Positions 25,557 through 34,975 are shown, numbered from the stretch's first letter. The stretch: 64,000 bases of DNA from Novosphingobium terrae (GCF_017163935.1 NZ_JABVZR010000001.1:3472001-3536000); one strand, 5' to 3'. Numbers and translations: made by a program. Notes: generated by a model not told the origin, from the sequence alone.

Positions 25557-26858
25557 ATGCCTATCGAACAGGATCAGGATCGCCACGAAGACATCAGCCA
25601 TGATCAGGCCGATCAGGGCCAGGCCCATCATGAGCAGGACCGCGCTTCATCCATCAGCTTCCGCCAGCTGAAGCTGTTCGAAAGCGTGGGCCGCCTCAAC
25701 AGCGTGCGGCGCGGGTCGGAGGAGTGCAACCTCTCCCAGCCCGCCGTCACACAGGCGCTGGCCAAGCTGGAGCAGCAGCTGGGCGCCTGCGTGCTGGAGC
25801 GGCGCGCCAGCGGCAGCTACCTCACCGATGCCGGGCGGATCATGCACAAGCGCGTCACCCGCCTGTTCGATCAGATGGAGCAGGCGCTGGTCGATCTCAA
25901 CGTGCCGGGCGGCGCCAGCGGGGCCCATGCCATCGCCAACCGCATCTCGCGCTCGCAGGTGCGCAGCCTGATCTCGATCATCGAATGCGGCTCCTTCGCG
26001 CTGGCCGCCCGGGAGCTGGGCCTGACGCAAGCCAGCCTGCAGCGCGCCGCGCGCGATCTGGAAAGCAATCTGCGCCAGTCGATCTATTACCGCACGGCTG
26101 CGGGCGTGATGGTCACCCCGGCGGGCATCGAGTTTGGCCGCAAGCTGAAACTGGCGCTTCAGGAAATCGCCTGGGGCATTCACGAGATCGAGGTGGCGCG
26201 CGGCGCGGGCGAGAGCAAGCTGGTGATCGGCGCCCTGCCCTTCGGCGGCAGCGTGCTGCTGGCCAGCGTGCTTGAGGAGTTCCTCGCCCGCCACCCCGCC
26301 GCCGATCTGCGCATCATCAACGAAGGCGCCAGCGAGATGATGAAGCGCCTGCGCGCGGGCGATGTCGATCTGGTAATCGGCCTGCTTCAGGAGGCGCCCG
26401 AAGCCGATATCACCAATCAGATCCTTGCCGAAACGCCCTACACCATCGTGGCCCGGCGCGGCCATCCGCTGACGCGCAAGGGGCAGGTCACGCTGGAGGA
26501 TCTGGCCCGCTATGACTGGATCGTCGGTTCGGAAGGCTCCAGCCGCCGCGCCTGTTTCGAATCGCTCTTTGCCGGGAGCGCCAAGCCGCATGCGCCCATC
26601 GCCACTTCGGCCATGGCGGTGATCCGCCATCTGCTGAGCGGCAGTGACCGCCTGACCCTGATGACCAGCTATGAGCTGATCCATGAGGGCAGCGCTCTGG
26701 CGCCCGTGCCCTTTGACGATATCCTGCCGCTGCCCGCCATCGGCATCACCCAGCGCGCCAACTGGTTACCCACAAGGCTGCATCAGGATTTTATCGACCT
26801 GCTTCGCGCCCATGTCACCGCCTCCACGGTGCTGCCTTTGAGGCAGTTGGCGGGCTGA
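25557..26858 (+). CDS. LysR-type regulator with two tandem HTH domains
   Basis: A 433-aa regulator, about 130 aa longer than a usual LysR protein. After a charged 30-residue N terminus come two winged-helix units. The first is at about 33-105 (FRQLKLFESVGRLNSVRRGS, LSQPAVTQALAKLEQQLG, FxR-like LERRASGSYLTDAG). The second is at about 130-200 (RSLISIIECGSFALAARELG, LTQASLQRAARDLESNL, YYRTAAGVMVTPAG). A substrate-binding domain follows at about 215-425. The start has AAGGGAGAG upstream. Facing the aromatic cluster, it most likely controls it in response to a pathway acid. The double HTH may let one dimer contact four half-sites. Confidence 0.88.
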   Translation: MPIEQDQDRHEDISHDQADQGQAHHEQDRASSISFRQLKLFESVGRLNSVRRGSEECNLSQPAVTQALAKLEQQLGACVLERRASGSYLTDAGRIMHKRVTRLFDQMEQALVDLNVPGGASGAHAIANRISRSQVRSLISIIECGSFALAARELGLTQASLQRAARDLESNLRQSIYYRTAAGVMVTPAGIEFGRKLKLALQEIAWGIHEIEVARGAGESKLVIGALPFGGSVLLASVLEEFLARHPAADLRIINEGASEMMKRLRAGDVDLVIGLLQEAPEADITNQILAETPYTIVARRGHPLTRKGQVTLEDLARYDWIVGSEGSSRRACFESLFAGSAKPHAPIATSAMAVIRHLLSGSDRLTLMTSYELIHEGSALAPVPFDDILPLPAIGITQRANWLPTRLHQDFIDLLRAHVTASTVLPLRQLAG

Positions 26859-26865
26859 TCGAGAG

Positions 26866-26891
26866 GGCGCGCCGCCAAAAGGCGGCGCGCC
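26866..26891 (+). terminator. Strong hairpin after the LysR gene
   Basis: A perfect 11-bp stem GGCGCGCCGCC/GGCGGCGCGCC with an AAAA loop, 7 bp after the stop codon. Only TT follows, so termination may be weaker than in textbook cases. Confidence 0.6.
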
Positions 26892-26981
26892 TTGCCGGTC
26901 TCAGAATATATCGCCGCGACGCGGATTGGATAGCACCGCGCCGCCGCCAGCGGCCACAAGGCACTCCAGAAAAAACCATAT

Positions 26982-28676
26982 ATGTCGAGGAGAGCCCGCT
27001 TGCGCCGCCTGCCACCGATCATCGCCCCATCGCTCGCTGTGGCCCTGAGCAGCCTGATCGCTGCCCCGCTTCAGGCCCAGCCCGCCCCCTTGCTCAAGGT
27101 GAGGATCGAGACGGGCACGCTGAAGGGCACGGCAGGGCGCGATGCTGCGCTGGGCGTCTTCAAAGCCATCCCCTATGCCGCCCCACCGCTGGGCGATCTG
27201 CGCTTCCGTCCTCCGGCCCCCGCCACGCCGTGGCAGGGTGAGCGCGATGCCTCCGCCTTCGGCCCGGCCTGTCCGCAGGTCACGCCCCATGCGCAGGAGC
27301 AGCATCTGGCGATGAGCGAGGATTGCCTCACCGCCAATGTCTGGACCGGGGCCCGCAAGGCCGGTGAAAAGCGCCCGGTCTTCGTATGGATCTATGGCGG
27401 CGGCTTTAACGAGGGCAATGCCGCCGACCCCAATTTCGATGGCGAGGGTCTGGCGAAGAAAGGTCTGGTGGTCGTCACCTTCAACTATCGCCTGGGGCCG
27501 CTGGGCTTCCTCTCCACGCCGGAGCTGGACAAGGAATCGGGGCATGGCGCCTCGGGCAATTACGGGCTGATGGACGACATCGCCCTGCTGCAATGGGTGA
27601 AGCGCAACATCGCGGCCTTTGGCGGCGATCCCGCCAATGTCACCATTGCCGGGCAGTCTGCGGGGGCGGGATCGGTGCAGTTTCTCACCATGTCACCGCT
27701 GGCGCGCGGGCTGTTCAAGCATGGCATCGGCGAGAGTCAGGTGCGCGCGCCGGGCGATCCGGAGCTGCGCTATCTCGCCACCTCCTACCGCAGCAAACCG
27801 GCGGCACGCGCTCAGGGCGAGGCCTATATGGCGCAAAAGCACGCCACCACCATGGCCCAGCTGCGCGCCATGCCGTGGGAAGAGGTGATGCAGGGCACCA
27901 GCACCGCCGACACGGATGTCGACACCGGCAGCGGATCGCATCCGCCGCTCTATCGCCCGCTGATCGATGGCTATGTGCTGCCGCGCGGCTATGCCGCCAC
28001 GCTGAAGGCGGGCACGATGAGCCCGATCTCCTATGCGGCGGGCAACAACAGAGATGAAAGCGGCGCCGTCACCGAGGCTGCCATCCTCCAGCGCCGCGCC
28101 CATCCCCAGACCGGCCCGCTGCGCGGCGGCGCGCCCACCACCAATGTTACGCTGAGCGCCTATCAGGCCTGGGCGAAGCACAAATTCGGGCCGATGGCGG
28201 CGGAGTTCCTGCGCCTCTACCCCGCCACCACCGATGATGAAGCGGCCCATGCCAACAATGATGCCGCGCGAGACAATGGCCGCATCTCGACATGGCTGTG
28301 GGCGCGCGACTGGAACAAAAAGGTCAAGATCCCGCTTTACACCTACTTCTGGACCCATGCGCTGAGCGGCCCCAGCAAGGAGATGGCCGGAGCTTTCCAT
28401 GGCTCCGAAATCATCTATGCTTTCAACAGCCTCGACGCGAATGCACTCCCTTGGACTCAGGAGGACCGCAAGATTGGCGACACCATGTCATCCTATTGGG
28501 CCAACATCGCGCACACGGGCAACCCCAACGGCCCGGGCCTGCCGCGCTGGCCGGCCTATGACCCCGCCCAACCGCAAGTGATGGAACTGGGTGACCATTT
28601 CGGCCCCCAGACCATCGCCACCCCGGCCAAGCGCGCCTTCTGGGAGCGCTTCTTCCAATCGCAGGACCAGTGGTAA
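26982..28676 (+). CDS. Secreted type-B carboxylesterase
   Basis: Exported esterase of the carboxylesterase/lipase (pnbA) family, 564 aa. A signal peptide covers about residues 1-32 (PPIIAPSLAVALSSLIAAPLQAQ). Family motifs: EDCLTANVWTG near 112, oxyanion loop WIYGGGFNEGN near 135, nucleophile Ser in GQSAGAGS near 226 and GAFHGSEIIYAF near 470 with the catalytic His. The start may be the TTG at 27000 rather than the ATG at 26982, because GAGGAG at 26987-26992 is ideally placed for the TTG and lies inside the longer frame. The next gene begins 2 bp after the stop, so the pair is probably one operon. Confidence 0.88.
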   Translation: MSRRARLRRLPPIIAPSLAVALSSLIAAPLQAQPAPLLKVRIETGTLKGTAGRDAALGVFKAIPYAAPPLGDLRFRPPAPATPWQGERDASAFGPACPQVTPHAQEQHLAMSEDCLTANVWTGARKAGEKRPVFVWIYGGGFNEGNAADPNFDGEGLAKKGLVVVTFNYRLGPLGFLSTPELDKESGHGASGNYGLMDDIALLQWVKRNIAAFGGDPANVTIAGQSAGAGSVQFLTMSPLARGLFKHGIGESQVRAPGDPELRYLATSYRSKPAARAQGEAYMAQKHATTMAQLRAMPWEEVMQGTSTADTDVDTGSGSHPPLYRPLIDGYVLPRGYAATLKAGTMSPISYAAGNNRDESGAVTEAAILQRRAHPQTGPLRGGAPTTNVTLSAYQAWAKHKFGPMAAEFLRLYPATTDDEAAHANNDAARDNGRISTWLWARDWNKKVKIPLYTYFWTHALSGPSKEMAGAFHGSEIIYAFNSLDANALPWTQEDRKIGDTMSSYWANIAHTGNPNGPGLPRWPAYDPAQPQVMELGDHFGPQTIATPAKRAFWERFFQSQDQW

Positions 28677-28678
28677 CC

Positions 28679-29428
28679 ATGACCGACACCATCCTCACCA
28701 TCATCGATGTCACCACGCCCGATGGCGTGATGCCCACCCATGTCCACACGCCGCATGGCGAAGGCCCCTGGCCCACGGTGATCATGCTGATGGATGCCCC
28801 CGGCATCCGCCCGGCGATGCAGGATCTGGCGGCGCGCCTGGCCTCACACAGCTTCGCGGTGTTTCTGCCCGATCTGTTCTATCGCGCCGGCCCCTATGAG
28901 CCGATCGACGCGAAGAAGGTCTTCGGCAATCCGGAACTGCGCGAGGAGCATCGCGCCAAATTCATGACGCCCACCACCACCGAAAACACGCTGAGCGACC
29001 TTGGCGCCCTGCTGGAAGCGATCACCCTGCATGATGCGGCGCAGGGCGGCCCGGTGGGCGTGGTCGGCTATTGCATGGGCGGGCGCCTGGCGGTGACGGC
29101 GGCGGGCACCTTCGGCGACAGGATCGCCATTGCGGCGGCCTATCACCCCGGCGGTCTGGTGACCGACAAGCCGGGCAGCCCGCATCTGCTGGCCCCGCGC
29201 ATCACGGCGAAAATCTATGTCGCAGGTGCCAGCGAGGACAAGAATTTCGACGATGCCCAGAAGGCCCAACTGATCGCCGCGCTGGATGAAGCCGGCGTGG
29301 ACAGCAAGGTCGAGACCTATCCCGCCCATCATGGCTGGGTGCCTGCCGACATGCCCGCTCACAATCCTGCCGAGGCCGAGCATCACTGGCAGACTCTGGT
29401 GCCGCTGATGGAAGGCTTGCGGCCCTAA
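28679..29428 (+). CDS. Dienelactone hydrolase-family protein
   Basis: A 249-aa cytosolic alpha/beta hydrolase of the DLH family. The Cys nucleophile sits in GYCMGGRLAV near residue 131, DGVMPTHVHTP near the N terminus is typical, and YPAHHGWVPAD holds the His. DLH members hydrolyse dienelactones or other small esters; here the gene is joined to the carboxylesterase (ATG 2 bp after its stop), so it may process the ester or lactone released outside. The two convergent stop codons at 29425-29428 overlap. Confidence 0.88.
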   Translation: MTDTILTIIDVTTPDGVMPTHVHTPHGEGPWPTVIMLMDAPGIRPAMQDLAARLASHSFAVFLPDLFYRAGPYEPIDAKKVFGNPELREEHRAKFMTPTTTENTLSDLGALLEAITLHDAAQGGPVGVVGYCMGGRLAVTAAGTFGDRIAIAAAYHPGGLVTDKPGSPHLLAPRITAKIYVAGASEDKNFDDAQKAQLIAALDEAGVDSKVETYPAHHGWVPADMPAHNPAEAEHHWQTLVPLMEGLRP

Positions 29429-30303
29429 TCTTTCAAGCCGAGCCGGTCGCGCAGAGCCCAGAGCGGCAGGTAGGGCCGTGCTAGCGCCTTGTCGATGGCA
29501 TAAGCCCACCAGCCCGGCCCGGTGGGCAGATAGAGCCGCAAGGGAACACCGTGTTGCCGCGCCACCGCCTCGGTGCGGCGGTGCGGCAGGCCGCGCAATT
29601 GCTCCAGCAGGCAGGGCGTACCCGCAGCGATCAGCAGATCGAGCGCCTGCGCCGCCAGCGCCGGATCATGGGTCGCCACCACCACCGGCGCCGCGCGACC
29701 GGCCAGACCACGCACCAGATCGAGATAGGCCACGTCCGGATCAGCAGGATCGCCCTGCGGATCGGCCCACTCCCCCTTGACGATCCGCAGGCTCAGCGGC
29801 TGATCACGCAGCCTTGCGGCATCCTGAGCGCTACGCCGCCAACGTGCGGGAAGCGCACAGCCGACAGAGGGATGCAGCGCCATGGCCTGCTCCACCAGCG
29901 CCAGCGTGGCATCGGCCAGCGCCGGGCCATGGGCATCGAAAAGCAGCGGCACACCGGCCTGAGCCGCCGCCTCGGCCAGTGTGGCGATGCGCGCTTCACT
30001 CAGCCCCAGAGCGGGCGCTTTCACGGCCAGCACAGCATCCTGACCCGCCAATGCCGCAACCAGCGCCAGATGGCCCGCCAGCACACCATCGGCATCTTCA
30101 GCGCCGGGGAACCAGCCAAAGCTCGTCGCCCGGCCCCGCGCCTGCCAGAGCCGCGCCTGCTGCCCCGCCCAGACCGCATCGGGCGCGGGCAGATGGCGCC
30201 CGAGCAGACCCGGCAAGGCATAGCGGGCATCCCTGAGGCGACTGCGGAGACTCACATTCCTGAGGCTTTGCGCTTTGGCCGTCTCAACCGCCACCTCAGC
30301 CAT
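29425..30303 (-). CDS. Proline dehydrogenase-like TIM-barrel protein
   Basis: A 292-aa protein with the sequence pattern of PRODH domains: LSLRIVKGEWADP (strand with the conserved Lys), VVVATHDPALA, LEQLRGLPHRRTEAVARQHG and LRLYLPTGPGWWAYAIDKALARP. True proline dehydrogenases transfer electrons from proline to FAD. This protein is Ala-rich and diverged, so the substrate may differ. The ATG at 30303 overlaps the end of the upstream acetyltransferase gene by 52 bp in another frame, indicating coupled expression. No P5C dehydrogenase is present. Confidence 0.65.
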   Translation of the reverse strand: MAEVAVETAKAQSLRNVSLRSRLRDARYALPGLLGRHLPAPDAVWAGQQARLWQARGRATSFGWFPGAEDADGVLAGHLALVAALAGQDAVLAVKAPALGLSEARIATLAEAAAQAGVPLLFDAHGPALADATLALVEQAMALHPSVGCALPARWRRSAQDAARLRDQPLSLRIVKGEWADPQGDPADPDVAYLDLVRGLAGRAAPVVVATHDPALAAQALDLLIAAGTPCLLEQLRGLPHRRTEAVARQHGVPLRLYLPTGPGWWAYAIDKALARPYLPLWALRDRLGLKD

Positions 30304-31394
30304 TCCACACCATCCTGCGCCAACGCCAGAGCGCCGCGCGGGTTGAAGGGATAGGTCCGCACCCGCACACACTCATGGCTTTCGCGGGTCCAGAAATCGG
30401 CGATCCAGGGTTCGGCCTCGCCCAGCAGCTCATAGGCCTCAAGCCCGGCGCGCGCGGCGTGGCGCAGGCTGTGCAGCATCAGCAGATTGCCCGGTGAACA
30501 GCTGCGATAGGCCTCATCATAGCCGATCTTGAAGAGCCAGTAACGGTTGAGGCTGACCACCGCCAATTGCATCGCCACCGCCTTGTGACCGATGCGCAGA
30601 AAGGCGATGCGCAAGCTCCCCTCCTCGCAGGCATGGCGGAACCAGGCGCGGGCAAAGGCCTCTTTGGCCGGGTCGCAGGCGATGGCGCTGCCCGCCGCGC
30701 GCTTCCAGCTGTTCATCTCCACCGCGATAGCTTCATCGAACAGCGTGTCGAATTCGCCGGGGTCGGGCGCGATGATTTCATGGAAGACCGCGCCCATGGC
30801 GGCGGCACGGCGCTCGGCCCGGCGGAAATCGGAGCGGCGCCCGGCGTTGAGGAAGCTCTCGCCCTGCCCCCAGCCCGCATCGAGCGGAATGGTCGGGCAA
30901 CCGCGCGCCGGGCGCACCGAGACCAGCCCGCGCCCGCGCATCGCCTCATGCAGGGCCGGGATCAGCAGCGAAGAGGCCGGAATGCGATCCAGACACAGCG
31001 CATGGGGATCGCGCGCCAGAACCTGTGCCAGCAGAGTGGCGCCCCGCTCGCCCGCGCACAGGGCATCGCCGGGCTCGAAGACCTCACGCGCGCCCGCCAG
31101 ACGCCAGCGGGCAGCATAGGATTGTGCGCGGCACAGCGGGATCAGCGCCTCGATTCCGCCCTCGCCGCGCCCGAGGAAGACCGCGATGTTCACCCCCGCC
31201 AGCAGGCTGCGGGCCAGCGCCGCGATAAAGCCCAGAGTCTGAGTCGGCAGGCTGGCGTGGCGCTCCAGATTCAGCCAGGCGTCGGCCAGCAGATACCCCG
31301 CCTCGAAGCGCTGGAAATCCAGCGCCACCCCGCTTTCGGGGCGCGGATCAGGCTCGGCAAGACTGGTCGGCATGTTGAAACTCTGGTGTCCCAC
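30252..31394 (-). CDS. GNAT/BioF2-like acetyltransferase (CelD family)
   Basis: A 380-aa protein of the acetyltransferase_6 (BioF2/CelD) group, acyl-CoA-dependent enzymes often tied to polysaccharide or lipid modification. Typical segments are FLNAGRRSDFRRAERRAAAMG near 185, EMNSWKRAAGSAI near 232, LRIGHKAVAMQLAV near 275 and KIGYDEAYRSCSPGNLLMLHSL near 300. The start is GTG at 31394 (AAAGGGCAG upstream) or ATG at 31373. It overlaps the proline-dehydrogenase-like gene. A role in exopolysaccharide acylation is possible, but no polysaccharide cluster is adjacent. Confidence 0.7.
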   Translation of the reverse strand: MGHQSFNMPTSLAEPDPRPESGVALDFQRFEAGYLLADAWLNLERHASLPTQTLGFIAALARSLLAGVNIAVFLGRGEGGIEALIPLCRAQSYAARWRLAGAREVFEPGDALCAGERGATLLAQVLARDPHALCLDRIPASSLLIPALHEAMRGRGLVSVRPARGCPTIPLDAGWGQGESFLNAGRRSDFRRAERRAAAMGAVFHEIIAPDPGEFDTLFDEAIAVEMNSWKRAAGSAIACDPAKEAFARAWFRHACEEGSLRIAFLRIGHKAVAMQLAVVSLNRYWLFKIGYDEAYRSCSPGNLLMLHSLRHAARAGLEAYELLGEAEPWIADFWTRESHECVRVRTYPFNPRGALALAQDGVEWLRWRLRRPKRKASGM

Positions 31395-31459
31395 GAAAGC
31401 TGCCCTTTCACGGGGCGCTTTACAAGGTAATCCCTAAGGATTGCCTGCCCTCGCGCAGC

Positions 31460-32743
31460 CTATTGGTCCTCCGCAAGATAGGGCGCGCGCTTGGGCAGGG
31501 CCCAGCTGACCAGCACGACCAGCACCATCACTGCGGTGACATACCAGTAAAACGCACCTTCATGGCCGATGGATTTGGTCCAGAGCGCGACATATTCCGC
31601 CGAGCCGCCAAACACCGCATTGGCCAGAGCATAGGCAAAGCCCACGCCCAGCGCGCGCACCTGTGTGGGAAACAGCTCGGCCTTGATGATGCCGGAAATC
31701 GAGGTGTAGAAGCTGATCAGCGCCAGCGCCGAGGTGATCAGCAGGCCGGCCTCCAGCGGGCTTTTGGCGCCATGCAGCAGGGTGATCACCGGCACCGTCA
31801 GCACCACGCCGCCGATGCTGAAGATCAGCATGTTGCTGCGCCGCCCGATCCTGTCCGACAGGGCGCCCATCACCGGCTGCAGGCACATGAAGACAAACAG
31901 GCAGACCGTCATGATGCTGCTGGAGGTGGCGATGCTCATGCCCGAGGAGTTCACCAGAAACTTCTGCATATAGGTGGTGAAAGTGTAGAACAGCAGCGAT
32001 CCGCCCGCCGTAAAGCCCAGCACCGAGAGGAAAGCGCGCGGATAGCGCTCCATCAGGGCGATCAGGCTGCCGGCCTCCTGACTTTCGCGCGCCTCATGCC
32101 CGGCGGTTTCCTGCAAGCGCAGGCGGGCGATCAAAGCGCCCAGCGCCGCCAGCGCGCCGATCACGAAAGGAATGCGCCAGGCCCAGGCCTTCAGCTCGGC
32201 CTCGGGGAAAATCTGCTGCAGCCCCACCACCACCAGCGAGGCCAGCAACTGCCCGCCGATCAGCGTGACATATTGGAACGACGACAAAAACCCGCGCCGC
32301 CCCGCCATCGAGACCTCGCTCATATAGGTGGCCGCCGTGCCATATTCGCCGCCCAGCGCAAAACCCTGCACCAGCCGCGCCACCATCAGCAACCCCGGCG
32401 CCCAGACGCCGATCTGGGCCTAGGTGGGCAAAGAGGCGATGCCCAAGGACCCGGCACACATCGTGAGCACCGAGGCGATCAGCGCGCCGCGCCGCCCATG
32501 CCGGTCGGCCATGCGCCCGAAGAACCAGCCGCCGACCGGGCGCGCCAGAAAGCCCGCCGCGAAGAGCCCCGCGGTGTTGAGCAATTGCGTGGTCAGATCC
32601 GCAGCCGGGAAGAAGGCCTTGGCAAAATAGATCGAGCAGAAGGAATAGATATAGAAATCAAACCATTCGACCAGATTTCCGCTGGATGCCGCGATGATCG
32701 CGCCGATCTTCGCCCGCGTGCTCTGGTCGGTCATGGCAACCAT
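31460..32743 (-). pseudogene. MHS-family MFS transporter interrupted by an in-frame amber codon
   Basis: Reads as a metabolite:H+ symporter of the KgtP/ProP type: [17 protein letters not shown] in TM1, [21 protein letters not shown], and after the break [23 protein letters not shown]. Codon 32422-32420 is TAG, where relatives have an aromatic residue in [13 protein letters not shown]. The frame is otherwise unbroken across it: 427 codons from the ATG at 32743, the normal family size. Both halves (107 and about 310-320 aa) retain family motifs, so the lesion is recent, a sequencing error, or a suppressed stop. It is divergent from the TetR gene. AGGAAG precedes the start. Confidence 0.8.
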
Positions 32744-32911
32744 GATGGTCTCGCTTCCTCGCATGGCCCGGCACCTTGCCCTTTGCCCTGTGGCGGACCT
32801 TGTGCGTCAGGCGGGCGGTCAGCACAACCGGCAGCTTGCCCCTTGCTGATCATTGGCTTGCTCGACCAAAGCCGTCTTCGTGCGCGGCAAAAAACCGTGT
32901 ATGACAAGCCG

Positions 32912-33553
32912 ATGACCGGCCAGATTCACGAGTCACCAACGCCCATCGCTCGGTCGCGCCCCGCGCGCTCGACCCCGATCGAACGCGCGCTGCCCGCCGC
33001 CCTGCCCCGGCGCCGCGATGCCGTGCAAAGGCGTGAGGCGCTGCTCAATGCGGCGGCGGCCTGTTTCGAAACGCGCGGCTATTCGGTGCCGCTGGAGGAA
33101 ATCGCCGATCTGGCGGGGGTCGGGCGCGGCACGCTCTATCGCAATTTTCGGGATCGCGTGGCGCTGGCCCTGGCCATTTTCGAGCGCGAGATCGACGAGC
33201 TGAACCCCGATCATGAGCGCAATCTGCCGCTGGATCAGGCCTTGCGCTCCATGGTGTTTCGCGGCGCGCGCATGTCCTCGCTCTTCACCCGCATGGCCGC
33301 CGAGGTGGATCTGACCGAAGCCCAGCTCGCCGATTTCAAGGCGCTGGGCCAGCGCGCGCAGGTGGCGATGGAGCCGCTGGTCAGCCGGGCCCATGCCGCA
33401 GGGCAGCTGCGCAAGGACATCGGCCCCGCCGAGGTGCTGACCGCCGTCCGCATGCTGAGCGCCCTGTGCAAGACGGTCAAATCCGACGAGGACACCACAG
33501 CCCATATCGATATGGGCCTCTCGCTGCTGATGGGTGGGCTGGCGCCGCGCTAA
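32912..33553 (+). CDS. TetR-family regulator
   Basis: A 213-aa repressor from the ATG at 32912. After a 35-residue Arg/Pro-rich tail, the TetR HTH occupies about 37-85: LLNAAAACFETRGYSVPLEEIADLAGVGRGTLYRNF (split over helices 1-3). The C-terminal ligand domain follows. It is convergent with the emrA-emrB-oprM operon (6 bp between stops) and divergent from the MHS transporter pseudogene. The 15-bp palindrome upstream of emrA is its most likely operator. The reading frame continues far upstream, but that part is antisense to the transporter and not coding. Confidence 0.88.
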   Translation: MTGQIHESPTPIARSRPARSTPIERALPAALPRRRDAVQRREALLNAAAACFETRGYSVPLEEIADLAGVGRGTLYRNFRDRVALALAIFEREIDELNPDHERNLPLDQALRSMVFRGARMSSLFTRMAAEVDLTEAQLADFKALGQRAQVAMEPLVSRAHAAGQLRKDIGPAEVLTAVRMLSALCKTVKSDEDTTAHIDMGLSLLMGGLAPR

Positions 33554-33559
33554 GGCGGC

Positions 33560-34966
33560 TTATTCGTGCCAGCCTAAACCCAGCGCCTTGTTCACCGCGA
33601 TAAAGTCCAGCGTCAGATCGGCATTGGCCTGAGCCAGCGACAGGCTGGCCTGAAGCCGGGCATTCTCGCGCCCGATCTGCTCCAGCCCGGAGGCCGTGCC
33701 CGCCGCGAAACGCTGGGCACCCAGGGCTTCGTCGCGCTGTGCCGCTGCCTCGCCCTGCGCCAGATGCGCCAGACGCGTGCGCGCCGCGCCGAAGCGGGAG
33801 AGGCTGCTTTCGGCATCCTCCAGCGCTTTGAGCACCGCGCTGCGGTATTGCGCCTCGGCCGTGTCGCGCTGGGCTTCGGACTGGCGCAGCACGGCATGGG
33901 CCTTGCCCCAATCCAGCCCGGACCATTTGAGCTGAGGCAGCAGGCCCCATGCGCCCATCGAGGGATCGACCAGATCGCCCAGCTTGCTACCGCCCAGACC
34001 CAGAATGCCGGTAAAGCTGATGTTGGGCAGCAGCTTGGCCTTGCTGACGCCGATCTGCGCCGTGCTGGCGGCCAGCGCCCTTTCGGCCACGCGAATATCG
34101 GGCCGCTGGGCAATCAGCCGCGCCGGATCGCCAATGGCCACCTGAGCAGGCAGCGTGGGGATCGGCTGCGCAGCGCCAAGCTGGCTGTCCAGAGCGCCGG
34201 GCGCCTGCCCCGTCAGCACGGCCAGCTGGTTCATCGCCACCTCGGCCTGAGCCTGCAAGGGCGCGCCCTGTGCCAGCGTCGATTGCAGATCGGCCTGAGC
34301 ACGCTCCACATCCTGCTGCGTGGCGGTGCCCGCGCTCTGACGCTGCTTGGTCAGATCCAGCGCATGGCTCTGGCGCTCGGCCAGCGTGGTGAGCAGCGCC
34401 TTGCGGGTCTGGGCATCGCGCAGGTTGACATAGGCCTGCGCGACCTGTGCCGAAAGGCTGACCTGCGTATCGGCAAGGCTGGCCTGTCGCTGGCCGATGG
34501 TGGCGCGCGCGGCTTCGTTGTTGCGGCGGTCCGCGCCCCACAGATCAGGCTCCCACGAGGCGGTGGCGCCCAGATTGTAGAAGGTGAAATTGGTGCGGTC
34601 GCCGCTGCCGCTGATCGGCGGAATGTCGAGATGCGCCGCCATAAAGCTGGGCGCCAGCGTGGGCAGGCCCGCCGCCTGACGCTGGCGCAGAATGGCGCTC
34701 GCCTCGCGGATGCGCGCCTGCGCCTCGTCGATGGAGGGGTTATGCGCCAGCGCGGCGTCGATCAGCGCGGAGAGCTGGGCGTCGTTGAGCGGCTCCCACC
34801 AGCGGGCGAGAGCCGGGCCATTGGTCACTGCATCGGCGCCACGCGCAAAGGCAGGGTTGGCCAGAGCGGCAGAGCCTTTGGGCGGCCCGGCGTAGTTCGG
34901 CCCCACAGTGCAAGCAGCCAGCCCCAGCGGCAGAACCATGGCGAAAGGAAGGAAACGCATCGTCAT
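33560..34966 (-). CDS. Outer-membrane efflux lipoprotein (NodT/OprM family)
   Basis: The TolC-like outer-membrane channel of a tripartite drug exporter, 468 aa. A lipoprotein signal ends in the lipobox LAAC (Cys19), followed by TVGPNY, the standard NodT start. Two OEP repeats are visible: the LSALIDAALAHNPSIDEAQARIREA half and the ALAASTAQIGVSKAKLLPNISFTG half. The WEPDLWG motif is also present. It is the third gene of the operon, 9 bp after emrB, co-expressed with adaptor and pump. Confidence 0.92.
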   Translation of the reverse strand: MTMRFLPFAMVLPLGLAACTVGPNYAGPPKGSAALANPAFARGADAVTNGPALARWWEPLNDAQLSALIDAALAHNPSIDEAQARIREASAILRQRQAAGLPTLAPSFMAAHLDIPPISGSGDRTNFTFYNLGATASWEPDLWGADRRNNEAARATIGQRQASLADTQVSLSAQVAQAYVNLRDAQTRKALLTTLAERQSHALDLTKQRQSAGTATQQDVERAQADLQSTLAQGAPLQAQAEVAMNQLAVLTGQAPGALDSQLGAAQPIPTLPAQVAIGDPARLIAQRPDIRVAERALAASTAQIGVSKAKLLPNISFTGILGLGGSKLGDLVDPSMGAWGLLPQLKWSGLDWGKAHAVLRQSEAQRDTAEAQYRSAVLKALEDAESSLSRFGAARTRLAHLAQGEAAAQRDEALGAQRFAAGTASGLEQIGRENARLQASLSLAQANADLTLDFIAVNKALGLGWHE

Positions 34967-34975
34967 CTTGGGGCC

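Noticed and set aside
31463..32911. Long plus-strand frame upstream of and continuous with the TetR gene
   Set aside because: It is antisense to the MHS transporter, low in complexity and rich in His/Gln/Arg. TetR homology begins only after the ATG at 32912.
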